Positions 45,756 to 55,180 are shown, counted from the first letter of the stretch. The stretch: DNA of 64,000 nucleotides from Solirubrobacter sp035555675 (GCA_035555675.1 DATMGH010000172.1:36414-100413), one strand, 5' to 3'. The notes: generated from the sequence alone by a model not told the origin. Numbers and translations: made by a program.

Positions 45756-47029
45756 GCCTGCGCACGCGGGTTACGCTGGCGACGGTGCTCACCCTCGCGG
45801 CCGGGCTGGCGATCGCCGGCGTCGCGCTCAACCTGCTGCTGGCCAACCGGCTGAGCGCGGACGCGGACACGGTGCTGCGCAACCGCGCCGGCGCGCTGCT
45901 GGCGACGCTCGACACGAGCGGGCCGGAGCTGCGCGTGCGCGACGGCGCCGGGGACGCCGCGCTCGACGAGCACGCGTGGGTGTTCGACCGCGACGGCCGC
46001 ACGGTGGTGGGCCCGCCGTTGGACGGTCTGCAACAGCAGGCGCAGGCGCTCGCCGGCGTGACCCGCGCGACGACGCGCTCGATCGGCGACGACTTCCGGC
46101 TCCTGGCGGTGCCCGCGACCGCGGACGGCGCGCGCGTGGGGACGGTGGTCGTCGGGCTCTCGCTGGACCCGTACGAGCGCACCGAGCACCTGGCGGCGGT
46201 CGGCACGCTGCTGCTGTGCGCGCTCGTGCTCGCCGGCGGCGCGCTGGCCACGCGCCGCGCGGTCGGGATGGCGCTGCGGCCGGTCGCCGACATGACCGCC
46301 CAGGCGGCGGAGTGGAGCGAGCACGACCTCGACCGCCGCTTCGGGCTGGGGCCGCCGCGCGACGAGCTGACCGGGCTCGCCGCGACGCTCGACGGCCTGC
46401 TCGGCCGGCTGGCCGCGGCGTTCCGGCACGAGCAGCGGTTCTCCGCCGAGGTCGCGCACGAGCTGCGCACGCCGCTGAGCGCCGTGCGCGCCGAGTCCGA
46501 GCTGGCGCTGCAGCCGGGCCGCTCGGCGGAGGAGCTGCGCGCCGCGCACGAGCGCGTGCTCGCGGGGACCGACCGGATGGCGGCGGTCGTCGACACGCTG
46601 CTGGCCGCCGCGCGGCGCGAGCACGCCGGGCCGCCGGGCTCGTCGGACGTCGCCGCGCTCGTCCGCGCCCTGGCCGACGAGCCCGACGTCGACGTGCGGG
46701 TCCCCGACGGGGTGGTGACCGTCGGCGCCGACCGGGACGTGGTCGCGGCCGCGCTGCGCCCGCTGCTCGAGAACGCACGCCGCCACGCCCGCGCACGCGT
46801 CCGCGTGGAGCTGGCCCGCGCCGGGACCGAGGTCGTGGTCAGCGTCAGCAACGACGGCGACGCGATCCCGGTCGAGGACGCCGAGCGGATCTTCGCGCCC
46901 GGCGTCAGCGGGACCGGCGGCGCCGGGCTGGGCCTGCCGCTCGCCCGGCGGCTCGCCCGCGCGGCGGGCGGCGACGTGTCCGTCGTCGCTTCGGAAGCGC
47001 GCTTCGAGCTGCACCTCCCGGCCGGCTGA
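45752..47029 (+). CDS. Sensor histidine kinase (two transmembrane segments)
   Basis: A 425-residue kinase: TM1 (VTLATVLTLAAGLAIAGVAL), an extracytoplasmic sensor of about 120 residues, TM2 (about 150-168), a HAMP-like linker (RRAVGMALRPVADMTAQ), the H-box FSAEVAHELRTPLSAVRAE, N-box LLENARRHA and G-box GTGGAGLGLPLARRLA. All catalytic boxes are present. The extracytoplasmic region is acidic with DEHAWVFDRDGRTVVGPP, like other envelope-stress kinases. Confidence 0.95.
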   Translation: MSLRTRVTLATVLTLAAGLAIAGVALNLLLANRLSADADTVLRNRAGALLATLDTSGPELRVRDGAGDAALDEHAWVFDRDGRTVVGPPLDGLQQQAQALAGVTRATTRSIGDDFRLLAVPATADGARVGTVVVGLSLDPYERTEHLAAVGTLLLCALVLAGGALATRRAVGMALRPVADMTAQAAEWSEHDLDRRFGLGPPRDELTGLAATLDGLLGRLAAAFRHEQRFSAEVAHELRTPLSAVRAESELALQPGRSAEELRAAHERVLAGTDRMAAVVDTLLAAARREHAGPPGSSDVAALVRALADEPDVDVRVPDGVVTVGADRDVVAAALRPLLENARRHARARVRVELARAGTEVVVSVSNDGDAIPVEDAERIFAPGVSGTGGAGLGLPLARRLARAAGGDVSVVASEARFELHLPAG

Positions 47030-47080
47030 CCGGCGGCGTTCAGGTTGTCGTCATGTGGCTCCGCACACCCTTGGGGGGAG

Positions 47081-47680
47081 ATGACGTCGCAGCTGACCCA
47101 CTGGATCGCGAGCGCCGGCGTGGTCGCCGTCTTTCTCGTGATGACCGTCGACGCGGTGCTGCCCGTGGGCGGCGAGGTGGCAATGCTGTTCGGCGGCGCG
47201 CTGGCCGCCGGGGCGATCGCCGGGCACTCCGGCCCGTCGCTGGCGGCCGTGATCGTGGCCGGTACGGCCGGCTCCCTCGCCGGCTCGCTCGCGGGCTGGG
47301 GGATCGGGCGCGCCGGCGGGCCCGCGCTGGTCGAGCGGCACGGCCGGTGGCTGCACATCGGCCCGGAGCGCTATCGACGCGCCGAAACGTGGTTCGCGCG
47401 CTACGGCGCCTCGTTCGTGCTGTTCGGCCGGCTGCTGCCGCTGGTGCGATCGTTCGTGTCGATCCCCGCGGGCGTGCTCGAGTTCCCGTTCGCGCGCTAC
47501 GTGGCGCTGACCGCGGTCGGGTCGCTGATCTGGTGCGTCGCGTTCGCGGCCGGCGGGCACGCGCTGGGTGCGAACTGGGACTCGCTGCACCACACGTTCC
47601 GCTACCTCGACTACGCCGCCGTCGCGGCCGCGCTCGCGATCGCCGGCGCACTGGCCGTCCGGCGGCAGCGGGTCCGCTGA
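47081..47680 (+). CDS. DedA/SNARE-associated-family membrane protein
   Basis: A 199-residue DedA-family protein with four to five hydrophobic segments: GGEVAMLFGGALAAGAIAG, SLAGWGIGRAGG, and FGRLLPLVRSFVSIPAGVLEFPFARYVALTAVGSLIW, which is the family core (FxGRF-P-RxxxxxxAG). DedA proteins move undecaprenyl phosphate or other lipids across the membrane. GGGGGGAG precedes the ATG. TGATG junction with the UppP-like gene downstream gives coupled translation. Confidence 0.93.
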   Translation: MTSQLTHWIASAGVVAVFLVMTVDAVLPVGGEVAMLFGGALAAGAIAGHSGPSLAAVIVAGTAGSLAGSLAGWGIGRAGGPALVERHGRWLHIGPERYRRAETWFARYGASFVLFGRLLPLVRSFVSIPAGVLEFPFARYVALTAVGSLIWCVAFAAGGHALGANWDSLHHTFRYLDYAAVAAALAIAGALAVRRQRVR

Positions 47681-48549
47681 TGCACCCGATCGGCTACGGC
47701 CAGGCGATCGTGCTCGGGCTGCTGCAGGGTGCCGCCGAGCTCTTCCCGGTGTCGAGCCTGGGGCACAGCGTGATCGTGCCGCGGCTGCTCGGCTGGGACA
47801 TCCACCAGCAGGACGAGTACTTCCTGACGTTCCTGGTGGCGACGCATCTGGCGACCGCGCTCGTCCTGCTCGGGTTCTTCTGGCGCGACTGGATGCGGAT
47901 CCTGCGCGGGCTCGGGCGGACCGTCCGCGACCGCCGGCTCGAGCCCGGCGACCGCGACGCCCGCCTCGGCTGGCTGCTGGTCGCGGGCACAATCCCGGCC
48001 GGGATCCTCGGGCTGGCGTTCGAGCATCCGCTGCGCAGCCTGTTCGCGTCGCCGGTCGCGGCTTCGATCTTCCTGTTCGGCAACGGCCTGCTCCTGCTCG
48101 CCGCGGAGCGCTGGCGCCGCAGCGCGCCCGTGCGCCACGACGAGCGCTTCAGCGACGAGCGCATCGCGACCGAGCTGACGCCCGTGAAGGCGCTCGGCGT
48201 CGGTACCGCGCAGGCGCTCGCGCTGCTGCCCGGGTTCTCGCGCTCCGGCGCGGCGATGGCGGGCGGCCTGCGCGCCGGACTGTCGAACGAGGACGCGGCA
48301 CGCTTCGCGTTCCTGCTGGCGACGCCCGTGATCGGCCTGGCCGCGCTGGACAAGCTGCCGGACCTGCTGGGCGCGCAGGGCAACGGCGTACGCGGCCAGG
48401 CGCTGGTCGGCGCGCTGTGCGCGGCGGGTGCCGCGTACCTCTCCGTGCGCTTCCTCGTCCGGTACTTCCAGACCAACCGCCTCACGCCGTTCGCGTACTA
48501 CTGCCTCGCGGCGGGTGCGGCGTGCACGCTGCTCATCGCCGTCACCTGA
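47680..48549 (+). CDS. uppP: Undecaprenyl-diphosphatase, UppP/BacA family
   Basis: A 289-residue membrane phosphatase that recycles undecaprenyl diphosphate to the monophosphate for cell-wall synthesis. The active-site motifs are LQGAAELFPVSSLGHSV (usual (E/Q)xxxE plus PxSSxxH) and LLPGFSRSGAAMAGGL (PGxSRSG). Eight hydrophobic segments. Coupled to DedA, so together they form a lipid-carrier recycling unit behind an envelope-type two-component system. Confidence 0.93.
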   Translation: MHPIGYGQAIVLGLLQGAAELFPVSSLGHSVIVPRLLGWDIHQQDEYFLTFLVATHLATALVLLGFFWRDWMRILRGLGRTVRDRRLEPGDRDARLGWLLVAGTIPAGILGLAFEHPLRSLFASPVAASIFLFGNGLLLLAAERWRRSAPVRHDERFSDERIATELTPVKALGVGTAQALALLPGFSRSGAAMAGGLRAGLSNEDAARFAFLLATPVIGLAALDKLPDLLGAQGNGVRGQALVGALCAAGAAYLSVRFLVRYFQTNRLTPFAYYCLAAGAACTLLIAVT

Positions 48550-48551
48550 TC

Positions 48552-48582
48552 GCGCCGGTTCACTCCCGGAGGGTGAGGCGCC
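48552..48582. promoter_or_regulatory. GCGCCGGTTCAC element with inverted repeat, gap 1
   Basis: Starts 3 bp after the uppP stop: GCGCCGGTTCAC, then a short inverted repeat TTCACTCCC/GGGTGA. The same 12 bases recur at 49631 in the next gene gap. Could be a terminator or a response-regulator site. Confidence 0.35.
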
Positions 48583-48625
48583 CTCAAGCGCGCGCACGGG
48601 ATGCTGCCCGCGTGCGATCGTCCAC

Positions 48626-49627
48626 GTGGAGCCAGCGGTGCTGCGCGAGCGGCTGACCGGCGAGAGCCGCACCCCGGACGAGATCCGGGACGCGACCTAC
48701 CTGTTCACGGGCGACGTCGGCGCCAAGCAGTCGCGCTTCTGGCTGCTGCTCGTCCTGGCGGCGACGATCGCGACCGCGGGGGTCGTCAGCGACTCGACGG
48801 CGACCGTGATCGGCGCGATGATCGTCGCGCCGCTCGCGATCCCGATCCAGGGCGCCGCGGTCGCGATCACGTACGGCGAGCTGCGCCCGCTGCTGCTCTC
48901 GCTGGCGATCGTGCTCGGCGCGACGGCGCTCGTGATCGGGCTCGCGGCCCTGCTCGCGGTGCTGCTGCCGGAGCTGCACCCGCCGAGCCACAACTCGCAG
49001 ATCACGGGGCGAGCGTCGCCGACGATCGTCGATCTCGTCGCCGCGGCGACGACCGGCGTCGCGGGCGCCTTCGCGGTCGGCCGGCGTGACGTGGGGGACA
49101 TCCTGCCCGGCGTCGCGATCGCGATCTCGCTGGTGCCGCCGCTCGCGGTCGTCGGTGTCACCGCGGTCGCCGGGGACTGGGACAGCGCGTGGGGCGCGCT
49201 GCTGCTGTTCCTCACGAACGTGCTCGCGATCATCGTCGCCGGGATCGCGGTGTTCACCGCGCTGCGCGTCAGCCGCGGGTACCTGCGCGATCCCGCGTTC
49301 CACCGCCGTCCGGTCTACTCCGTGGTGGCGGTCGCGTCGGTGCTGATCGCCGGCGCGCTGGCGGTCACCACCTACCGCACGGTGCAGCTGTCGAACTGGC
49401 GCACCGCGGCGGCTCGCGTCGCGGGCTCGTGGGCGGAGCGCAACGGGGAGCAGCTGGGGCTGGTGCGCTTCGACGGCACCACGCTCGTGGTGGTCGTCGA
49501 AGGCACGGCGAGCGGCGATGACGACGCCGCGCTGCCGGGCCTGCTGCACGGCGTCGTCCCGGCCGGCACCCCGGTGGTGGTCAACCGCGTCGCCGGCTCG
49601 CGCCGGCCCGCCGGCGACGTCCGCTGA
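48626..49627 (+). CDS. DUF389-family membrane protein
   Basis: A 333-residue protein: a short cytosolic N-terminus, then the DUF389 core (STATVIGAMIVAPLAIPIQG; ASPTIVDLVAAATTGVAGAFA; ILPGVAIAISLVPPLAVVGV) with six or seven hydrophobic segments. A soluble C-terminal domain of about 90 residues ends VVVNRVAGSRRP. GTG 48626 was chosen as the first start that keeps the family N-terminus. Function of DUF389 is unknown. Its place in the kinase-DedA-UppP cluster suggests an envelope role. Confidence 0.85.
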   Translation: MEPAVLRERLTGESRTPDEIRDATYLFTGDVGAKQSRFWLLLVLAATIATAGVVSDSTATVIGAMIVAPLAIPIQGAAVAITYGELRPLLLSLAIVLGATALVIGLAALLAVLLPELHPPSHNSQITGRASPTIVDLVAAATTGVAGAFAVGRRDVGDILPGVAIAISLVPPLAVVGVTAVAGDWDSAWGALLLFLTNVLAIIVAGIAVFTALRVSRGYLRDPAFHRRPVYSVVAVASVLIAGALAVTTYRTVQLSNWRTAAARVAGSWAERNGEQLGLVRFDGTTLVVVVEGTASGDDDAALPGLLHGVVPAGTPVVVNRVAGSRRPAGDVR

Positions 49628-49630
49628 GCG

Positions 49631-49655
49631 GCGCCGGTTCACCCGCGTGGGATGA
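49631..49655. promoter_or_regulatory. GCGCCGGTTCAC element with inverted repeat, gap 2
   Basis: Second copy of the 12-base element, 3 bp after the DUF389 stop, with its own inverted repeat TTCACCC/GGGATGA. A more diverged version (GGCGTTCAGGTTGTCG) lies at 47034-47050 after the kinase gene. Confidence 0.35.
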
Positions 49656-49713
49656 CGGCACATCACCCCGCGCCGCGGGAGCGTGTGTGGACCCCACCGG
49701 AGGTGCTGAAGGC

Positions 49714-52059
49714 ATGGCCCGCTATCCGCTCCACCTGGACCGTTTCCACTTGCCAGAGCCCGAGTGGACGTTCCCGAACGCGAAGATCAACACCTACGCG
49801 ATCGATTCGGAGCCGGACTTCCCACCGCCGCGCGCGGCGCCGGCGGGCGCCCCGAACATCCTGCTGGTGCTGCTCGACGACGTCGGCTTCGGCTGGCCGA
49901 GCGTCAACGGCGGTCTGGTGCGGATGCCGACGGCGGAACGCCTGCACGAGCGCGGGCTGCTCTACAACCAGTTCCATACCACCGCGCTGTGCTCGCCGAC
50001 CCGGGCCGCGCTGCTGACCGGGCGCAACCACCACACCGTCGCCACCGGCGTCATCCAGGAGATGGCGACGGGGTACCCGGGCTACTGCGGGATCATCCCC
50101 AAGAGCTGCGCGACCATGGGCGAGCTGCTCAAGCAGGCCGGGTACTCGTGCGGGTGGTGGGGCAAGAACCACAACGTCCCGGACAACCAGACGAGCCCGG
50201 CGGGCCCCTTCGACAACTGGCCGACCAACCAGGGGTTCGACTACTTCTACGGCTTCATCTCCGGGGAGACCGACCAGTTCTTCCCGTCGCTGATCCGCAA
50301 CACGACCGCGGTCGAGGCACCGGCGCGTCCCGAGGACGGCTACCACCTGACGCGCGATCTCGCCGACGACTGCATCGCGTGGATCCGCGAGCAGAAGGCG
50401 ATCGCTCCGGACCGGCCGATCATGACCTACTTCTCCACGGGTGCGGCGCACGCGCCGCACCAGCCGCCGCTGGACTGGCGCGGGCGCAACGCGGGCCGCT
50501 TCGACATGGGCTGGGACGCCTACCGCGAGCAGGTCCACGCGAACCAGCTCCGGATGGGGATCATCCCGGAGAGCACGCAGCTGACCGAGCGGCCTGAGCA
50601 GATCCCGTCGTGGGACAGCCAGCCGCCGGAGCATCAGGCGCTGTTCGCGCGCCAGGCCGAGAACTTCGCCGACTTCCTGGAGCACTGCGACTTCGAGGTC
50701 GGACGGGTGCTCGGCGCCTACGAGGAGCTCGGCGAGCTCGACGACACGGTCGTGATCTACATCCTCGGCGACAACGGCTCCTCGGGCGAGGGATCGCTCG
50801 TCGGCACGCCGAACGAGCTGATGAGCCTCAACGGGCAGCAGCCCACGATGGACGAGGCGCTCGGCTTCCTGGACACCTGGGGCATGCCCGGGACGTCGCC
50901 GCATTACGCGGTCGGCTGGGCCCACGCCGGCGACACGCCGTTCCAGTGGACCAAGCAGATCGCGTCGCACTTCGGCGGCACCCGCAACTCGATGATCGTC
51001 TCGTGGCCCGAGCGGATCGGCGATCACGGCGCGGTCCGGCGCCAGTTCCACCACGTCATCGACGTGCTGCCCACGCTGCTGGAGATCGTCGGCGTCCGGG
51101 AGCCCGTGTCGGTCAACGGGTACATCCAGAAGCCGATCGAGGGCACCAGCTTCGCGTACACGTTCGATGACGCCGACGCGCCGAGCCGCCGCGACCGGCA
51201 GTACTTCGAGATGATGGGCAATCGGGCGATGTACCACGACGGCTGGATCGCCTGCTGCCGTCACGGACGCCTGCCGTGGGAGACCTCGGGCACGTTCTCG
51301 TTCGAGCACGACACGTGGGAGCTGTACGACATCGCCGAGGACTACAGCGAGGCCGTGGATCTCGCTGAGCGCGAGCCGGGCAAGCTCCGGGAGCTGCAGG
51401 ACATGTTCCTGGCCGAGGCGGCCAAGTACAACGTGCTGCCGCTCGACGACCGTTTCGCCGAGCGGCTCGACGTGACGCTGCGCCCAAGCTTCTTCTACGG
51501 CCGCAAGCGGGTCACGTTCCACCCGGGCATGGTGCGGCTGCCGGAGGGCTCGGCCCCGAAGATGATCGGCGTGCCGATGCGGGTCACGGTGCCGGTCGAG
51601 ATCCCCGAGGAGGGCGCCGAGGGCGTGCTTGCGGCCCTCGGCGGCGATGCCGCGGGGTTCTCGCTCTTCCTCTGGGAGGGCCGGGTCCGCTACCACTACA
51701 ACTACTTCGGGATCGCGCGCTACGACGCGATCGCGAACGAGCGGCTCCGGCCCGGCACGCACACGATCGCGTTCGACTTCGTGCCGGACGCGCCGGTGCC
51801 CGGTTGCCCGGCGACCGTGACCCTGTACGTCGACGGCGCGGAGGCCGCCCGGACCCGCGTCGAGCGGCAGGTGCCGCAGCGCTGCGGCACCGAGTGCTTC
51901 GACGTCGGTCAGGACAGCCGCTCGCCGGTCTGCGACGACTACGCGGACCGCGGCGTGTTCTCGTTCACCGGCACGATCCAGTCGGTCACGTTCGAGTTCG
52001 GGGACTTCGAGGAGCCGTCGGGCATGGACCGCCTCGAGTTGGCGACCAAGCTGGATTGA
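49714..52059 (+). CDS. Arylsulfatase-type sulfatase
   Basis: A 781-residue type I sulfatase that hydrolyses sulfate esters. The metal-site start NILLVLLDDVGFGWPS and the formylglycine motif CSPTRAALLTGRNHH (Cys converted by a maturase) are intact, as are KNHNVPDNQ-type lysine/histidine and the Asp-Asn pair IYILGDNGSSGEG. The last 230 residues form a beta-rich C-terminal region (VPVEIPEEGAEGVLAALGG; TVTLYVDGAEAARTRVERQ) resembling a jelly-roll. No signal peptide, so it is probably cytoplasmic. ATG 49714 has GGAGG 10 bases upstream; a GTG nine codons earlier is possible. The maturing enzyme is not in the window. Confidence 0.93.
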   Translation: MARYPLHLDRFHLPEPEWTFPNAKINTYAIDSEPDFPPPRAAPAGAPNILLVLLDDVGFGWPSVNGGLVRMPTAERLHERGLLYNQFHTTALCSPTRAALLTGRNHHTVATGVIQEMATGYPGYCGIIPKSCATMGELLKQAGYSCGWWGKNHNVPDNQTSPAGPFDNWPTNQGFDYFYGFISGETDQFFPSLIRNTTAVEAPARPEDGYHLTRDLADDCIAWIREQKAIAPDRPIMTYFSTGAAHAPHQPPLDWRGRNAGRFDMGWDAYREQVHANQLRMGIIPESTQLTERPEQIPSWDSQPPEHQALFARQAENFADFLEHCDFEVGRVLGAYEELGELDDTVVIYILGDNGSSGEGSLVGTPNELMSLNGQQPTMDEALGFLDTWGMPGTSPHYAVGWAHAGDTPFQWTKQIASHFGGTRNSMIVSWPERIGDHGAVRRQFHHVIDVLPTLLEIVGVREPVSVNGYIQKPIEGTSFAYTFDDADAPSRRDRQYFEMMGNRAMYHDGWIACCRHGRLPWETSGTFSFEHDTWELYDIAEDYSEAVDLAEREPGKLRELQDMFLAEAAKYNVLPLDDRFAERLDVTLRPSFFYGRKRVTFHPGMVRLPEGSAPKMIGVPMRVTVPVEIPEEGAEGVLAALGGDAAGFSLFLWEGRVRYHYNYFGIARYDAIANERLRPGTHTIAFDFVPDAPVPGCPATVTLYVDGAEAARTRVERQVPQRCGTECFDVGQDSRSPVCDDYADRGVFSFTGTIQSVTFEFGDFEEPSGMDRLELATKLD

Positions 52060-52069
52060 AGGGGGCACG

Positions 52070-54232
52070 ATGAAGTCCATCCTCGTGGCGGCGGCGGGCC
52101 TGCTGCTGGCGGTGCCGGCCGCCGCCGACGCCCAGACGAAGTACCTCGTGACGTACGCCGCGCGCTCCTGCCCGGAGTACACCGACGTGTACGCGAACCT
52201 CGCGCGCAACGACATCCAGGAGAGCCTGCGCGACCTCGGCGCCGACTCGCCGTACACCGCCGGTGAAGCGGTCACGCCGCGCAAGGAGATACCGGGGCAA
52301 CCCCGGTGCCGGCCGCTGGTCAACTGGCGGTTCGTGCTCGGAACCGGCTACGCGTCGCGCGCCGTGACCGGGCCGTGGGGCTCGCTGTCGAAGGTCACCG
52401 GCGCGTACGACACGCCGATCGTCACGCAGGCGTCGACGCCGGCGCTCGACCCCGGCGGCAACCCGACCGGGTTCGACCTCGCCGGCGCGGTCACGGTCGA
52501 GCTCACGCCCGACCAGGTCCAGCGCGCCGGAGCCTCGAACTCGCTCTGGGTGCAGGGCGGCGCGGTCGACGACCCGGTGCTCGACCAGGTCTATCCGGGC
52601 CAGTACGGGTTCGCCGCCGTGCGCTGCGCGATCGACGACCTCAACGGCGACAACGTGGAGTGGATCGGGTTCCCGCAGGGCACCCGGCACGTGTACTGCT
52701 TCGCGTACTACGTCACGCCGCCGCCGACGAGCGGCACGATCGTGATCCGCAAGGTGGTCGACGACCCGGCGGTGACGGCGTCCCAGGACTTCCGGTTCAC
52801 CGGCAACCTCTCCTACTCCGCCGACCACTCGTTCACGCTGTCGGCCGCGAACGGACGGGACGCCTCGCAGTCCTTCATCCGCGCCGCGGGCGAGGCACCG
52901 TGGACCGTGCAGGAGGAGCTTCCGCCCGGGTGGTCGCTGACCGGGTTGAGCTGCGCGTCGGCGACCGGCGCCAGCAGCGCGACGACCGACGCCGGCACGG
53001 GCGCGGCGGCGGTGCGGCTGGGCGCGGGGGACACGGTGACGTGCACGTACACGAACCGGCTCACGCCCCCGGCCGGACTGCTGCTCGCCAAGCGCACGCT
53101 CGGCGGCGTCGGCAGCTTCGAGTTCCGGGTCGCCGGGAAGGGCGCGACGACGCAGACGATCACCACCCGCAGGCCGGGGGTCGCCGCGGTCGGCAAGCCG
53201 CTGACGGGCGCCGCCGGGACCTACGCGATCAGCGAGACCGCACCGCCGCGCTCGCCGCAGGGCCGCTGGGTGGCGACCGGCGTCAACTGCGGCGGCCGGG
53301 CGTTGAACCCGCTGCGGCCGCTGTCGCTGACGGTGAGCGCCGGCAAGGGCGTGGTCTGCCTGTTCACCAACCGCTTCGTCCCCGCGGGCGCGCTGGTGGT
53401 CCGCAAGACGACGGTCGGTTCGACCGGCACGGCGAACTTCCAGATCACGCGCGACCGTGACCCGTCGCAGACGTACAGCCAGCGCGCGACGACCCGCAAG
53501 CCGCTGCTGCCGGTCCCCGCGAGCGGCGACCGTACGTCCTCGCTCCCGCTCGGCTCGTACACGATCACCGAGTTCGGCCGCCAGGTCCGGCTGCGTGGGT
53601 ACTGGCGCCTGGACGCGGTCCTCTGCAACGGGCGCCCGGTCGGCGCGTCGATGGGCACGGCGAAGGTGCGGCTGACCGCCGCCGAGCCCAAGGCGGACTG
53701 CACGTTCATCAACGAGTTCGTGCGTCGCACGCCGCCGCAGCCGGGACCGACCCCGACCCCGACCCCGACGCCCACGCCGAACCCGAACCCGAACCCGAGC
53801 CCGACGCCCGTGCCGACGGTCGACCCTGACGTCGACGGCCCGACGGCCGACCTCGTGGTCACCAAGCGGGTCGCGCCCGCGACCGCCGCGCCCGGCGACC
53901 CGATCACGTACACGATCCGGGTCGTCAACCGCGGGCCGGACGCCGCGAACGACGTGGTCGTCGCCGAGGTCCGCCCGCGCGGTACGACCCCGCTGAAGCT
54001 GCGGCCGAGCCAGGGCTCGTGTGCCGGCGACCGCCCGGTCCGCTGCGCGCTCGGCACGCTCGGCGTGGGCGACAGCGCCACGATCACCGCGACGGTCGCG
54101 GCCGGCGCGCCCGGGCGCCACGCGAACCACGTGGCGGCGGTGACCTCGACGCGCGACCCGCGCCTGGCGAACAACGCCGCGCGGGCGACCGTGACCGTCT
54201 CGCGCCGGGCCGCGCCGGGCGTCACCGGCTGA
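52070..54232 (+). CDS. Secreted multi-domain repeat protein with DUF11 C-terminal domain
   Basis: A 720-residue secreted protein: signal peptide (ILVAAAGLLLAVPAAADAQ), an N-terminal domain of about 210 residues with cysteines, then three SpaA/prealbumin-like repeats that each open with a GxxxVxKxxxG-type strand (TIVIRKVVDDPAVT; LLLAKRTLGGVGSF; LVVRKTTVGSTGTA) and close on CTYTN/CLFTN/CTFIN. A (PT/PN)n linker (nt about 53745-53815) leads to a DUF11 domain (DLVVTKRVAPATAAPGDPITYTIRVVNRG). No sorting signal or membrane anchor is seen at the end. It may be a surface or matrix protein. Starts 10 bp after the sulfatase. Confidence 0.85.
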   Translation: MKSILVAAAGLLLAVPAAADAQTKYLVTYAARSCPEYTDVYANLARNDIQESLRDLGADSPYTAGEAVTPRKEIPGQPRCRPLVNWRFVLGTGYASRAVTGPWGSLSKVTGAYDTPIVTQASTPALDPGGNPTGFDLAGAVTVELTPDQVQRAGASNSLWVQGGAVDDPVLDQVYPGQYGFAAVRCAIDDLNGDNVEWIGFPQGTRHVYCFAYYVTPPPTSGTIVIRKVVDDPAVTASQDFRFTGNLSYSADHSFTLSAANGRDASQSFIRAAGEAPWTVQEELPPGWSLTGLSCASATGASSATTDAGTGAAAVRLGAGDTVTCTYTNRLTPPAGLLLAKRTLGGVGSFEFRVAGKGATTQTITTRRPGVAAVGKPLTGAAGTYAISETAPPRSPQGRWVATGVNCGGRALNPLRPLSLTVSAGKGVVCLFTNRFVPAGALVVRKTTVGSTGTANFQITRDRDPSQTYSQRATTRKPLLPVPASGDRTSSLPLGSYTITEFGRQVRLRGYWRLDAVLCNGRPVGASMGTAKVRLTAAEPKADCTFINEFVRRTPPQPGPTPTPTPTPTPNPNPNPSPTPVPTVDPDVDGPTADLVVTKRVAPATAAPGDPITYTIRVVNRGPDAANDVVVAEVRPRGTTPLKLRPSQGSCAGDRPVRCALGTLGVGDSATITATVAAGAPGRHANHVAAVTSTRDPRLANNAARATVTVSRRAAPGVTG

Positions 54233-54239
54233 GCGGACC

Positions 54240-54269
54240 CCGCCGGCCCGGGCGCGCCCGGGCCGGCGG
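54240..54269. terminator. 30-bp perfect palindrome between convergent genes
   Basis: A perfect inverted repeat with half-site CCGCCGGCCCGGGCG, 7 bp after the secreted-protein stop and 5 bp before the convergent HAD gene's stop. It would form a very stable hairpin in either transcript. No T-run, which is usual in such G+C-rich genomes. Likely bidirectional terminator. Confidence 0.75.
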
Positions 54270-54274
54270 CCGGC

Positions 54275-55180
54275 TCAGGCCGTGGCGAAGACGCGCTCCC
54301 AGTCGTCGCGCATGCTGGCGACGACCCACCCGAGCCGCGCGCCGATGGCGGTGATCGGCTCGGCGTCGTCGAACGTCGCCGCTTTGCTCGCGTACGCGAA
54401 CTCGCGCTCGGCGTCGTCGTGATCGACGAGGAGCGCGAGCCCGCCGTGCGGATGGGACTGCGCCCACTCGAGCATCTCGCGGTCGCCCGCCGAGTTGCCC
54501 GCGGCCAGCAGGGGCGCTCGGCCGATCTGGGACTGGATGTTCTCGAGCTTCGCCCCGCCCTCGTTCGCCTTGCCGATCTGAGCGATCGTCCGGCGTACGA
54601 CCGGGCGGTCGTCGCCGTCGCGCTCGAACCGGTAGCCGATCAGCGTCCCCACGACCATGCCGGGCTCGACGCCGTAGAGCTGCCGGCCGACCTGGCGGAC
54701 GAACTCGGTGCCGCCGCCCGTGACGATGCCGACGGTGAACTCGCGGGCGCGCAGCTCCTCGATCAGCTCGAGCATCGGCTGGTAGACGACGCCGTGCAGC
54801 GGGGCGCCGAGCGTGCGGTGCCGGTACCGCCCGGCGAAGTCCTGGACCGCCGCGCCGAACTGCTCCGGGGTCTCCCCGTCGAACAGCGCGGCGAGCGCGC
54901 CGGCCACCTTGGCCAGGCCGATCTCGCCGATCGCCGCCATGTCTCCGGTGAGCACCGCGGCGAACTCGGGACGCTGGGCCAGCGCGGGGTCGTCCGCGGC
55001 GCGCCGCTGCAGCGCGTCGACGAAGAAGTCGAACTGCACGTAGGTCGGCTTCTCGCACCACAGCGTGCCGTCATTGTCGATGTAGGCGACGCGCTCGTCG
55101 ACCGGGACGTCGCCCGTGCCGTCGAGGAACGCGAGGATGGCGTCACGCGTGGCGCCGGGACGCCAGGACGGGAGTCTCAT
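54275..55180 (-). CDS. HAD-superfamily phosphatase
   Basis: A 301-residue haloacid-dehalogenase-fold phosphatase. Motif I is VAYIDNDGTLWCE (nucleophile Asp and the +2 Asp), motif II IVTGGGTE, motif III around the Lys in IGKANEG, and motif IV AAGNSAGDREML. It resembles the SerB-like or HAD-IB group. The helical cap lies at residues 50-130. It overlaps the methyltransferase gene by ATGA. Substrate unknown. Confidence 0.88.
   Translation of the reverse strand: MRLPSWRPGATRDAILAFLDGTGDVPVDERVAYIDNDGTLWCEKPTYVQFDFFVDALQRRAADDPALAQRPEFAAVLTGDMAAIGEIGLAKVAGALAALFDGETPEQFGAAVQDFAGRYRHRTLGAPLHGVVYQPMLELIEELRAREFTVGIVTGGGTEFVRQVGRQLYGVEPGMVVGTLIGYRFERDGDDRPVVRRTIAQIGKANEGGAKLENIQSQIGRAPLLAAGNSAGDREMLEWAQSHPHGGLALLVDHDDAEREFAYASKAATFDDAEPITAIGARLGWVVASMRDDWERVFATA

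Noticed and set aside
53745..53815. Short tandem DNA repeat (GACCCC/ACGCCG type)
   Set aside because: It is the in-frame Pro-Thr/Pro-Asn linker of the secreted protein, not an independent element.
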